From NCBI GenBank assembly GCA_001725325.1, contig MEFY01000002.1, positions 1,801,559 through 1,865,558 of the forward strand: a stretch of DNA of 64,000 nucleotides, read 5' to 3'. Shown piece by piece: positions 35,722 through 44,098 of this stretch. Position numbers and translations under genes: made by a program. The stretch comes from Leifsonia sp. SCN 70-46. GTDB taxonomy: Bacteria > Actinomycetota > Actinomycetes > Actinomycetales > Microbacteriaceae. Below the pieces are notes generated by a model, which was not told the origin of the DNA, made no database searches, and saw nothing but the letters and a program-made list of their open reading frames with translations. The first letter of the stretch is position 1. The number at the start of each line of letters is the position of its first letter.

Positions 35722-36694
35722 CGAGGCCGTTGAAGCCCTCGGGCACCACGACGAGGTTGCCGGCGGCCGCGAGCTCCTTGAGCGTGTCGAGGTAGCGCTG
35801 CTGCAGGATCGCGTCGGTGAGCGACGCGTTGAGGATGGCGTTGGCGTCGGCCTCGGCTTGCGCCTGCACGACCTTCTGCTGCGCTGACACCTTCGCGGCA
35901 TCGAGCTTGTTCTGCTCGGTCTGCACGTTGATCGCGGCCTCCTGGGCGGCGGCGAACGCGGAGGTGACGCTCTCGCCGTAGCGGATCTCCTGCAGCGCGA
36001 CATCCTCGACGATGATGCCGTCGTCGGCCCAGCGGCGCTCGAGCGCCTCGAGGATGGCCTCCTGCACCGCATCGCGGTCGGTGAGCATCTCGAGGGTCTT
36101 GAAGCTGCCCGGGATCGAGCGCACCACCGAGCGGATGTCGTTGAAGATGAGGCGCGTGCGCAGGTTCTCCTCGTTGAGGTACTGGCTGTAGATGTCGATC
36201 ACGGCGTCGGGCTTGAGCGAGTAGCGGATCGCGATGTCGATGTTGGCGGTCACGCCCTCCGCGTCCTGCACGGTGATCTGCGGGCCGTCGGGCGCGCCGC
36301 CGATGTTGTCGCCCTGGCCGCTCTCCTGCTCGGTGACGAAGACGGCGCGCTGGTTGCGCACGTCGAAGGTCACGGTGTCGACCCACGGCGCCTTGAGGTG
36401 CAGGCCGCTCGCGGTCTCGTAGCCGACGATGTTGCCCGTCCAGTCGCGCAGCACGTTGGCCTGGCCGACGTCCTGGCGGAAGAACGAGCCGAAGACGATG
36501 AGGAGCGCGCCGACGAAGAACAGCGCGCCGGCGGCCCACGACGCGGCGCGCGAGATCGTCACGTTCGTGCCGCGGCGGAAGGCGCTCCCGTTGGGGGTCT
36601 CGCCCGCGGCGACTGTGCGTCGGCGGGCGTTGGAGGCCGCGACCACGAGGGCGACGACACCGAGCAGGACGGCGATGATGGCGACTACGAACAT
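35705..36694 (-). CDS. SPFH/band 7 (prohibitin-like) membrane protein
   Basis: A 329-residue protein with two N-terminal hydrophobic helices (about 1-22 and 51-70). A band-7 domain follows (GLHLKAPWVDTVTFDVRNQR, TVQDAEGVTANIDIAIRY), then a helical Ala/Gln/Glu-rich coiled region to residue 285 and a tail ending in PEGFNGLVNVAR. The layout matches bacterial prohibitin homologues that form membrane microdomain scaffolds. Its convergent neighbour is a PspC protein. Confidence 0.85.
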   Translation of the reverse strand: MFVVAIIAVLLGVVALVVAASNARRRTVAAGETPNGSAFRRGTNVTISRAASWAAGALFFVGALLIVFGSFFRQDVGQANVLRDWTGNIVGYETASGLHLKAPWVDTVTFDVRNQRAVFVTEQESGQGDNIGGAPDGPQITVQDAEGVTANIDIAIRYSLKPDAVIDIYSQYLNEENLRTRLIFNDIRSVVRSIPGSFKTLEMLTDRDAVQEAILEALERRWADDGIIVEDVALQEIRYGESVTSAFAAAQEAAINVQTEQNKLDAAKVSAQQKVVQAQAEADANAILNASLTDAILQQRYLDTLKELAAAGNLVVVPEGFNGLVNVAR

Positions 36695-36700
36695 GCGGCC

Positions 36701-36706
36701 AGATTA
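36701..36706 (-). promoter_or_regulatory. -10 box TAATCT, leaderless
   Basis: Ends 6 nt before the ATG at 36694 of the SPFH gene, back-to-back with the box at 36712-36717. Confidence 0.5.
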
Positions 36707-36711
36707 GCGGC

Positions 36712-36717
36712 TACGTT
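36712..36717 (+). promoter_or_regulatory. -10 box TACGTT, leaderless
   Basis: Ends 6 nt before the ATG at 36724 of the glycosyltransferase gene. Only 5 bp separate it from the divergent box. Confidence 0.5.
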
Positions 36718-36723
36718 GGGTGC

Positions 36724-37545
36724 ATGGTCCCGCTGCCGACGGTGTCGATCGTCATCCCCGCCTACAACGAGCAGGACACGATCAAGGCCTGCGTGCTCGC
36801 GGCGCTCGACCAGACGGTCGCGCCCCACGAGATCATCGTCGTCGACAACAAGTCGACGGATGCCACGGCCGCCGTGGTCCGCGCCCTGCAGAACGCCTAT
36901 CCCGAGGCGCCCATCGTCTACCTTCAGCAGGACGAGCTGCAGGGCCTCATCCCCACGCGCAACTTCGGCCTCGACCACGCGACGGGCGACATCCTCGGGC
37001 GCATCGACGCCGACTCGGTGCTCGAGCCCACGTGGGTGGCCGAGGTCATCCGGGCGTTCGACGATCCGCAGGTCGCGGCCTGCACGGGGCCGGTGCTCTA
37101 CTACGACATGCCGCTGCGGCGGTTCGGGCACATCGCCGACGACGCCATCCGCCGCGCCATGATCGTCATCACGCGCGACTACCACCTGCTGTTCGGCAGC
37201 AACATGGCGCTGCGCAAGACGGCCTGGGAGGCGATCCGCGACGAGGCCTGCCTCGACCCCGACGACGAGCTGCACGAGGACATCGACCTCTCCATCCACC
37301 TGCACGAGAAGGGTCTCGCGATCGCGTACTCGTCGGAGATGGTCACGGGCATGTCCGCGCGACGCCTCGACGACAACCCGCGCCAGTACTACAACTACGT
37401 CATGCGGTTCGAGCGCACGTACAAGAAGCACAAGATCCGCAGCGTCACGCTGCGCGCGCCCATGGCCGTGCTGCTCTCCGCCTATCCCGCCCTCAAGGCC
37501 ATGCGGCAGAACGAGCTGCGCAAAGAGGCCAAGGCGCTCGAGTGA
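36724..37545 (+). CDS. family 2 glycosyltransferase
   Basis: A 273-residue GT-A enzyme: SIVIPAYNEQDTIKAC, IIVVDNKSTDAT, the DxD-type metal motif in RIDADSVLEP, and EDIDLSIHLHEKG as the catalytic-base region. No transmembrane segment follows, so it is soluble or peripheral, transferring sugar from an NDP donor to an unknown lipid or polymer. It overlaps the DUF1697 gene by 4 bp. Confidence 0.85.
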   Translation: MVPLPTVSIVIPAYNEQDTIKACVLAALDQTVAPHEIIVVDNKSTDATAAVVRALQNAYPEAPIVYLQQDELQGLIPTRNFGLDHATGDILGRIDADSVLEPTWVAEVIRAFDDPQVAACTGPVLYYDMPLRRFGHIADDAIRRAMIVITRDYHLLFGSNMALRKTAWEAIRDEACLDPDDELHEDIDLSIHLHEKGLAIAYSSEMVTGMSARRLDDNPRQYYNYVMRFERTYKKHKIRSVTLRAPMAVLLSAYPALKAMRQNELRKEAKALE

Positions 37546-38045
37546 GGTCGGTGGCGCTGCTGCGCGGCGTCAACGTAGGGCCCACGACGAAGGTGCCCAT
37601 GGCGACCCTGCGCGAGCTGTTCGCGGAGGCGGGCGCGACCGACGTCGTCACGCTGCTCAACAGCGGCAACGTGGTCTTCTCGGGCGACGTGGATGCCTCG
37701 GCGCTCCTCGCCCGCATCCGCGAGCAGACCGGGGTGCAGACGCACCTGCTCGTCATCGGCGGGGCGGACTTCCGGCGCATCGTCGAGGCCTTCCCCTTCG
37801 AGGGCGACGAGTCGAGGCTCGTCATCGCGTTCATGCCGTCGGTGCCGGCAGTCGAGCTGCCGGATGTCGCCCCTGAGCTCATCGCGCTGGGCGAGGATGC
37901 CGTGTACCAGTCCCTCCCGGACGGGATCTCGAACACCAGGCTCACGCCGGCCTTCTGGAAGCAGTTCCCGCCGGAGACCACGGCCCGCAACCTGCGCACG
38001 GCGAACAAGTTGCTCGCGCTCCTCGATCCGCCCGCGGGTCACTAG
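37542..38045 (+). CDS. DUF1697 family protein
   Basis: A 167-residue DUF1697 protein with the ALLRGVNVGPTTKVPMATLRELF start and a LLNSGNVVF strand, both defining for the family. Two ferredoxin-like repeats are expected; function is unknown. GTG 37542 overlaps the glycosyltransferase stop (GTGA), and a second GTG at 37551 is possible. Confidence 0.83.
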   Translation: MRSVALLRGVNVGPTTKVPMATLRELFAEAGATDVVTLLNSGNVVFSGDVDASALLARIREQTGVQTHLLVIGGADFRRIVEAFPFEGDESRLVIAFMPSVPAVELPDVAPELIALGEDAVYQSLPDGISNTRLTPAFWKQFPPETTARNLRTANKLLALLDPPAGH

Positions 38046-39373
38046 CCCGCGACCTTCCGGGCGGCGAGGCTCCGCTGCTGGGCGGGTATGGCCGTCCGTG
38101 CGGGGTCGAGCGACGCCGGGGGCACGAACTCGTACGCGTCGTCGACCCGGCGGCACAGCCATCCGTTGTTGTGCAGCAGCAGGTGATGGTGCCGGCATAG
38201 CAGCACCCCGTCGCGCACATCGGTGCGCCCGCCGTGCTGCCAGTCGTCGATGTGGTGGGTCTCGGTCCACGAGGGCGGTCGCTCGCATCCCGGGAAGATG
38301 CATCCTCCGTCGCGCGCGGCGATCGCAGTCTTCTGACGCGACGTGAAAAGGCGCTCGGTACGACCGAGGTCGATCGGCTGCTTGCCGTCGAACAGGATCG
38401 GTATGGCCCCGTCGGCGCACGCGCGCCGCCTCACCGTGGCGATGCTCACCGGATCGCGCTGGCCCTCGAGGTGACCCGTACCGCGATCGGCGTCGAGCTC
38501 GCGCTTGGTCACGAGGATGCGCACAGTCGGCGTCGAGCACCCCAGCAGGGTGCCGTCGTCGGCAAGGGTGCCGAGCCGCACGAGGTCGACGAACGTGTCG
38601 AGCGCGATCTGCTCGGTCGTGCGCTCGTCGGCGATGAGCCGCTCGGCGCGTGCGATGTCCCGCTCGTCGACGAACCGCGGCCCGCCCCGGCGCGGAGAGG
38701 TCGCCGCGTCGAGAGTCGCCACGACCGTCGCCGCCGACTCGGGGTCGAGCAGGCCGGAGAGCCGCGTCATCCCGTCGGCCTGGGGCGTGAGGTGCAGGTA
38801 GCGCCGCGAGCGCAGGAGTGCCTCGCGGTCGGCCACCCCGTCGAGGTCGAGCTCGCCGCGCAGCTGCCGTGCGCGGGCCGCGAGGCGCTCGAGCGTGAGG
38901 GCGGTCGCCTCCCGCAGCAGCTGCGCCGCGGCGGCGCCGAGCTCGTCCGCACCGACACGGGCGTCGGGCTCGCCGAGGCCGGCACGGATCACCTCCGCCG
39001 CGGCGACCGACGAGGTGCCGTCGCCGACGGCGCCCGCCACGGGGTCGAGCCACGGCTCCGGCTCGGCGAGCAGCGCGCCGACGCGGGCGAGCGTGCGCGC
39101 ATCCTGCTTCGACACGCCCGTCTGCTGCTGGATGAGGATCTCGGGCGTGCGCGCCCCCAGCCGCTGGGCGAGCCCGCCGTGCCCGAGCTCGGGGCGCGAG
39201 CGCAGGCCGATCTCACCCGCGACGACGGCCGACGCGGCGTCGACCCGCCGGCGGATCTCGGCGAGCGACCGCTGCACCGCGAGCAGCTCGCCATCGTCGA
39301 GGCCGACGGGCGAGGGGCACGCGAACGGCGCGCTCAGGTCCGCGAGAGCGGAGAGCGCGTCGAGGAAGGTCAT
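38042..39373 (-). CDS. DUF222/HNH endonuclease-like protein (13E12-type)
   Basis: A 443-residue protein: a long helical DUF222 domain (residues about 20-310), then an HNH nuclease domain. The HNH has CIFPGCERPPSWTETHHIDDW, followed by DGVLLCRHHHLLLH; the Cys pairs and the H-H metal site are intact. This is the actinobacterial 13E12-repeat type, often multi-copy; several M. tuberculosis members are reported to be LexA-controlled. A LexA-like box lies 21 bp before this start, so DNA-damage induction is a plausible inference. Its end overlaps DUF1697 by 4 bp. Confidence 0.87.
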   Translation of the reverse strand: MTFLDALSALADLSAPFACPSPVGLDDGELLAVQRSLAEIRRRVDAASAVVAGEIGLRSRPELGHGGLAQRLGARTPEILIQQQTGVSKQDARTLARVGALLAEPEPWLDPVAGAVGDGTSSVAAAEVIRAGLGEPDARVGADELGAAAAQLLREATALTLERLAARARQLRGELDLDGVADREALLRSRRYLHLTPQADGMTRLSGLLDPESAATVVATLDAATSPRRGGPRFVDERDIARAERLIADERTTEQIALDTFVDLVRLGTLADDGTLLGCSTPTVRILVTKRELDADRGTGHLEGQRDPVSIATVRRRACADGAIPILFDGKQPIDLGRTERLFTSRQKTAIAARDGGCIFPGCERPPSWTETHHIDDWQHGGRTDVRDGVLLCRHHHLLLHNNGWLCRRVDDAYEFVPPASLDPARTAIPAQQRSLAARKVAG

Positions 39374-39393
39374 ACAGATATGATGCCGAACAT

Positions 39394-39409
39394 TCGAAGC
39401 TATGTTCGA
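39394..39409 (-). promoter_or_regulatory. LexA-like SOS box before DUF222-HNH
   Basis: The sequence TCGAAGCTATGTTCGA matches the actinobacterial LexA pattern TCGAAC-N4-GTTCGA with one mismatch. Extra CGAAC/GTTCG half-sites flank it (CGAAC at 39387-39391). It lies between this gene's start and the end of the next upstream gene. Confidence 0.6.
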
Positions 39410-39436
39410 TGCGCACGTGGATCTGTGGAGAATTTC

Positions 39437-40141
39437 TTACCCGAGCACGAGCCGCAGCGACGTGTCGCCGCATGCGATCGCGGGGGCGTCGGAGCGCAGG
39501 ATGGTGCCGGTCGCGCGGTGCGGGTCGGTGGAGACGACGACCCGGCCGGAGGCGTTGATGATCGTCGCCGGTCCGCCGACCGCGCGCACGCGGGGGAGCA
39601 GCCGCCGCTCGATGTCGTTGACGTAGAGGTCGGCGCCGACGAGTCCGATCATCCTGCCGTCGACGAAGGCGGGCATCGTGAGGGTGAGCGTGTAGTCGTC
39701 GGTGCACAGGTAGTCGACGTACGGGCCCGTGATGTGCCGGGCGCCCGTCGCCGCGGGCACCCGCCACCACTCGAGGGTCGTGTAGTCGCGGAAGTTCTCG
39801 GAGGCCGGGTCCTCCTCCGCCTCGAGGCGGCGCACCGCGGGATCGGCCGACCCGACGCCGAAGGTGTTGGCGTGGCCCAGCCACCAGGCCAGATGCCATT
39901 CCACGTCGGCGAGGAAGCCCGGCGTCGCGACGAACCCGGCGCCGATGGTGAGCGCGTCGTCGGCCGAGAGCGAGGGGAGCACGAGCCGCTCGACGAGCTC
40001 GTCGATGCGCGCCGAGCCCACGGGGCCGGCGAGGGATTCGACGGCCTGCCGCCACCCCTCGATCGTCGCGAACAGACCGTCGAACGTGGCCGATACCGCC
40101 TCGATGCAGTCCCGCACGGTGGGGCTGAGCGTGTCGCTCAT
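39437..40141 (-). CDS. cytoplasmic cache (PDC)-domain sensor-like protein
   Basis: A 234-residue protein with the cache-domain shape: an N-terminal helix, then a GARHITGPYVDYLCTDDYTLTLTMPAFVDGRMIGLVGADLYVNDIE core, the recurring ligand-pocket and GVVGADV-like strand of dCache/PDC sensors. Unusually, no signal peptide or membrane helix is present and no output domain follows. It overlaps the GntR regulator by 4 bp and lies opposite a polyamine importer, so it may be a cytosolic ligand-binding partner. That is inference. Confidence 0.7.
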   Translation of the reverse strand: MSDTLSPTVRDCIEAVSATFDGLFATIEGWRQAVESLAGPVGSARIDELVERLVLPSLSADDALTIGAGFVATPGFLADVEWHLAWWLGHANTFGVGSADPAVRRLEAEEDPASENFRDYTTLEWWRVPAATGARHITGPYVDYLCTDDYTLTLTMPAFVDGRMIGLVGADLYVNDIERRLLPRVRAVGGPATIINASGRVVVSTDPHRATGTILRSDAPAIACGDTSLRLVLG

Positions 40142-40887
40142 GTCGCCTGCCCTTCGAGGTCTGCCTTCGCGTCGAGCAGCCACTCTATGGCCTCGGCGAT
40201 GTGCCCGACAGTACCGGAGCGGGCGGCCCGGCCGTCGCCCGCGGCGATCGCCTCGACGACCTCGAGATGGGCCGCGCGGCTGCGATCCCGGTGCGCCTGG
40301 TCGCGCAGGCACAGCCACAGGAGCGGCGCGAACTCCGCCTGCAGCCGCAGCTCCTCGCGCACGAGCCGCGCCGACTGCGAGAGCGCCGCGACCTCGAGCC
40401 GGAACGTGCCCTCGCCGCGGCGCGTGCTGGGCTCGCTCGTGACATCCACGGCGTCCACGACCTCGTGGAGGTGCTGCAGGTCGTCGTCGGTGGTGCGGTC
40501 GGCGGCGAGCTCGGCGGCCATGGCCGCGATCGCGGAGTAGTACACGCCCATGTCGCGCAGCTCGACGCGCGAGAGGGCCATGACGCGGCGGTTGACGATG
40601 CCCGTGCGGGAGGCGGCCGTGACGAAGCTGCCGCCGTCGCGCCCGCGCCGGGTCTCGACGAGGCCGCGCTCGCGCAGTGTCTCGAGCGCCTCGCGCGTCG
40701 TCACGGTCGCGACGCCGAACTGGCGCGCCATCTCGGTCTCGCTCGGCAGGCGCTCGCCGTGGGCGAGCAGCCCGAGCTCGATGGCGTCGATGAGCCGTTG
40801 CGCGACAAGTTCCGCGCGCCCGCCACCCGCGAGCGGTGCGAATACTGCAGCGCGCGCGGCCGTGGTGGAGCGGATCGACTGGGGCAT
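40138..40887 (-). CDS. GntR-family regulator (FCD type)
   Basis: A 249-residue GntR/FadR-type regulator with winged HTH residues about 25-95 (PSETEMARQFGVATVTTREALETLRERGLVE) and an all-helical FCD ligand domain (residues 110-235). It is divergent from the polyamine ABC operon and overlaps the cache-domain gene. Control of polyamine uptake is the simplest inference. TACGGT lies 8 nt before the ATG. Confidence 0.85.
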   Translation of the reverse strand: MPQSIRSTTAARAAVFAPLAGGGRAELVAQRLIDAIELGLLAHGERLPSETEMARQFGVATVTTREALETLRERGLVETRRGRDGGSFVTAASRTGIVNRRVMALSRVELRDMGVYYSAIAAMAAELAADRTTDDDLQHLHEVVDAVDVTSEPSTRRGEGTFRLEVAALSQSARLVREELRLQAEFAPLLWLCLRDQAHRDRSRAAHLEVVEAIAAGDGRAARSGTVGHIAEAIEWLLDAKADLEGQAT

Positions 40888-40934
40888 GTGACACGACCGT
40901 AACATCGTCGAGACGTTCAAGACATCTGCTTCCA

Positions 40935-40940
40935 TATGAT
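40935..40940 (+). promoter_or_regulatory. -10 box TATGAT of the polyamine operon
   Basis: TATGAT lies 29 nt before the GTG at 40970, and AAGGAGG (40957-40963) gives a 6-nt ribosome-site spacing. This is a leadered promoter, in contrast to most others in the window. No clear -35 is visible. Confidence 0.45.
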
Positions 40941-40969
40941 TTACTAACGGACAGGCAAGGAGGCCCTGC

Positions 40970-41986
40970 GTGACAACAGCAACGCCTGCGATCCGACTCA
41001 CCGGACTTACCAAGACGTTCGGCGCGGTCAACGCGGTAGACCATCTCGATCTCGACATCGCCGAGGGGGAGTTCTTCTCCATGCTCGGCCCGTCCGGCTC
41101 GGGCAAGACCACGGTCCTGCGGCTCATCGCCGGCTTCGAGCTGCCCACGTCGGGCACCGTCGAGCTGCTGGGGCAGGATGTCACGTCCCGCGCCCCGTTC
41201 GACCGCGACGTCAACACCGTCTTCCAGGACTACGCGCTGTTCCCGCACATGACCGTGCTCGAGAACGTCGCGTACGGCCTCCGCGTGCGGGGCGTGCCCA
41301 GGAAGGAGCGCCTCGAGCGGGCGACCGCGGCCCTCGAGACCGTCGCGCTCGGCACGTTCGGCGCGCGCAAGCCCAGCCAGCTCTCCGGCGGCCAGCGGCA
41401 GCGCGTCGCCCTCGCGCGCGCCACCGTCGTGCAGCCCAAGGTGCTGCTGCTCGACGAGCCGCTCGGCGCCCTCGACCTCAAGCTGCGCGAGCAGATGCAG
41501 GTCGAGCTCAAGGAGCTGCAGCGCTCCCTCGGCATCACCTTCATCTTCGTGACACACGACCAGGAGGAGGCGCTCACGCTGAGCGACCGCATCGCGGTCT
41601 TCAACAACGGCCGCATCGAGCAGCTCGGCACGCCCGCCGAGATCTACGAGGCGCCCACGTCGCCGTTCGTCGCGAACTTCGTCGGCACCTCGAACCTCTT
41701 CGACGAGTCCGAGTCGCAGCAGCTGCTGGGCATGCCCGGCCTGAACTCGATCCGCCCGGAGAAGATCAGCCTCGGCGCGAAGGGCGCGGGCATCTCGCTG
41801 CCCGCGACGGTCACCGAGGTCATCTACCTCGGCACGAGCACGCGCCTGCTCGTCGAGCTCGCCTCGGGCAAGCGCCTCACGGTGCTCGAGCAGAACGTGT
41901 CATCCCGCTCGTCCGACGACCGCCGCGGTGAGGCGGTGCACGCCACCTTCGCCAAAGCCGACGTCGTCTCCCTGCAACCAGCCTGA
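40970..41986 (+). CDS. potA: polyamine ABC transporter ATPase (PotA-like)
   Basis: A 338-residue importer ATPase: Walker A GPSGSGKTT, LSGGQRQRVALARA, Walker B VLLLDEPLGALD, switch THDQEEALTLSDR, and a C-terminal TOBE-type region (RPEKISLG, TEVIYLG) found in PotA. It energises uptake of spermidine or putrescine by the two permeases. The GTG start has an ideal AAGGAGG ribosome site. Confidence 0.87.
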   Translation: MTTATPAIRLTGLTKTFGAVNAVDHLDLDIAEGEFFSMLGPSGSGKTTVLRLIAGFELPTSGTVELLGQDVTSRAPFDRDVNTVFQDYALFPHMTVLENVAYGLRVRGVPRKERLERATAALETVALGTFGARKPSQLSGGQRQRVALARATVVQPKVLLLDEPLGALDLKLREQMQVELKELQRSLGITFIFVTHDQEEALTLSDRIAVFNNGRIEQLGTPAEIYEAPTSPFVANFVGTSNLFDESESQQLLGMPGLNSIRPEKISLGAKGAGISLPATVTEVIYLGTSTRLLVELASGKRLTVLEQNVSSRSSDDRRGEAVHATFAKADVVSLQPA

Positions 41987-42008
41987 CCACCAAGAAAAGG
42001 AGCACCAC

Positions 42009-43175
42009 ATGCACCGCACCACAGGAAGGTCGGCGGCCTTCGCCGGCCTGGCGATCGCCTCGGTCGCACTCCTCGCCGCTTGCGGCCCCACCTCCGCCGG
42101 CGGCGGCGGGGGCGATGAGGCAACCGAGCTCGGCGACTACGAGGGCAGCGTCTCCATCCTCGCGTGGCCCGGCTATGTCGAGGACGGCAGCAACGACCCC
42201 AGCGTCGACTGGGTGAGCGCCTTCGAGGACCAGACCGGCTGCATGGTCACGAGCAAGACCTACGGCACCTCGGACGAGGCCTTCAGCCTCATGAAGACCG
42301 GGGACTACGACGTCGTCGCGGCCTCGGGCGACGCCTCGCTGCGCCTCGTGGCCTCCGGCGAGGTCGCCCCCGTCAACACCGACCTGCTCAAGAACTACGA
42401 CGGCATCTTCGACTTCCTCAAGATGAAGTCGTGGAACAGCGTCGACGGCGTGAGCTACGGCATCCCGCACGGCTACGGCGCCAACCTCCTCATGTACAAC
42501 ACGGACGTCTTCACGACCGCGCCCACCTCGTGGGATGTCGTGTTCGACAAGTCGTCGGAGTACGCCGGCAAGGTGACCGCGTACGACTCGCCCATCTACA
42601 TCGCGGATGCGGCCGTCTACCTCATGGCCCACAAGCCCGAGCTCGGCATCACGAACCCGTACTCCCTCGACGAGACGCAGCTCGCCGCGGCGGTGGACCT
42701 CCTCAAGGCCCAGCGCGCCAACATCGGCGAGTACTGGAGCGACTACCTCAAGGAGATCCAGGCGTTCGAGACCGGCGACTCGGTGGTCGGCACGACGTGG
42801 CAGGTCATCCAGAACTCCGTGACCACGGGCAACACCGAGGTCGTCCTCCCCGAGGAGGGCACGACCGGATGGTCGGACACCTGGATGATCTCGTCGCAGG
42901 CGAAGAGCCCGAACTGCGCGTACGCGTGGCTCGACTACATCGCCAGCCCCGAGGCGAACGCGCAGGCGACCGCGTACTTCGGCGAGGCTCCCTCGAGCCA
43001 GGCCGCGTGCGACTTCCGCGACGACTGCGAGGCCTACCACGCCGGTGACGCCGACTACGCGTCGAAGATCTGGTACTGGTCGACCCCCATCGAGAACTGC
43101 CTCGACGGACGCACCGACGTGAAGTGCACCGACTACTCGGCCTGGACCACGGCGTGGTCTGAGATCAAGGGCTAA
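42009..43175 (+). CDS. polyamine-binding lipoprotein (PotD/F-like)
   Basis: A 388-residue substrate-binding protein with a lipoprotein signal peptide and lipobox LLAAC (about residues 20-24), then a PotD-type fold: SVSILAWPGYVED, VVAASGDASLRLVASGEV, and YGIPHGYGANLLMYN. Acidic and aromatic residues suit a polyamine ligand. The mature part has at least six further cysteines (TGCM, PNCAY, AACDFRDDCEAY, ENCLDGR, KCTDY), more than usual, suggesting disulfides. AGGAG lies upstream of the ATG. The permease start overlaps the stop by 1 bp. Confidence 0.86.
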   Translation: MHRTTGRSAAFAGLAIASVALLAACGPTSAGGGGGDEATELGDYEGSVSILAWPGYVEDGSNDPSVDWVSAFEDQTGCMVTSKTYGTSDEAFSLMKTGDYDVVAASGDASLRLVASGEVAPVNTDLLKNYDGIFDFLKMKSWNSVDGVSYGIPHGYGANLLMYNTDVFTTAPTSWDVVFDKSSEYAGKVTAYDSPIYIADAAVYLMAHKPELGITNPYSLDETQLAAAVDLLKAQRANIGEYWSDYLKEIQAFETGDSVVGTTWQVIQNSVTTGNTEVVLPEEGTTGWSDTWMISSQAKSPNCAYAWLDYIASPEANAQATAYFGEAPSSQAACDFRDDCEAYHAGDADYASKIWYWSTPIENCLDGRTDVKCTDYSAWTTAWSEIKG

Positions 43176-44089
43176 TGTCCTCGACCTCGTCGATCGAGCG
43201 TGCCGTGGTCGCCCCCCGGGCGACCACGGCACGCAAGATCTCCGTGTTCCTGAGCCAGCACGCGCGCGTGCGGCTCGGCATGCTCCTGTCGGCGCCGCTC
43301 GCCTGGCTCGCGCTCGTCTACATCGTCGCCCTCGCCGCGCTGCTCGTCACCGCGTTCTGGAGCGTCGACAGCTTCACCGGCCAGGTGTCGACGCAGTTCA
43401 CGCTCGACAACGTCATCACCGTCGTGACGGGCGCGCTGTACCAGACCGTCACGCTGCGCACGATCGGCGTGGCGCTGCTCGTCACGATCGTCGACATCCT
43501 CATCGCCCTGCCCATCGCGTTCTTCATGGCGAAGGTCGCGGGGCCGCGGCTGCAGCGCATCCTCGTCATCGCCGTGCTCATGCCCCTGTGGGCGAGCTAC
43601 CTCGTCAAGGCCTACGCGTGGCGCTCGGTGCTCTCGCAGGGCGGCATCTTCGAGTGGCTCGTGAGGCCTTTCGGCGGCGAGTCGCCCGGCTACGGCCTGC
43701 CCGCGACGATCATCACGCTCTCGTACCTGTGGCTGCCGTACGTCATCCTCCCCATCTACGCGGGGCTCGAGCGCGTGCCCAACTCGCTGCTCGAGGCGTC
43801 GAGCGACCTCGGGGCGAAGACGGGGCGCACGCTGCGCACGATCGTGCTGCCGATGCTGTGGCCGTCGATCATCGCGGGTTCGATCTTCAGCTTCTCGCTC
43901 TCGCTCGGCGACTACATCACGGTCAACATCGTCGGCGGCGCCAACCAGCTCCTGGGCAACCTCGTCTACACGAACGTCGGCGCGGCCAACAACCTCCCGC
44001 TCGCGGCCGCGATCGCCCTCATCCCCATCGCCATCATGGTCGTCTACCTGACCGCAGCGCGCCGCACGGGCGCCCTCGAGAACCTCTAG
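43175..44089 (+). CDS. potB: polyamine ABC transporter permease (PotB-like)
   Basis: A 304-residue permease with six hydrophobic helices after a hydrophilic N-terminus. The EAA-type loop is EASSDLGAKTGRTLRTIVLPMLWPSI, which contacts the ATPase. Its ATG shares one base with the upstream TAA. It is the first of two permeases forming the translocation channel. Confidence 0.85.
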   Translation: MSSTSSIERAVVAPRATTARKISVFLSQHARVRLGMLLSAPLAWLALVYIVALAALLVTAFWSVDSFTGQVSTQFTLDNVITVVTGALYQTVTLRTIGVALLVTIVDILIALPIAFFMAKVAGPRLQRILVIAVLMPLWASYLVKAYAWRSVLSQGGIFEWLVRPFGGESPGYGLPATIITLSYLWLPYVILPIYAGLERVPNSLLEASSDLGAKTGRTLRTIVLPMLWPSIIAGSIFSFSLSLGDYITVNIVGGANQLLGNLVYTNVGAANNLPLAAAIALIPIAIMVVYLTAARRTGALENL

Positions 44090-44098
44090 GAGCGAAGG

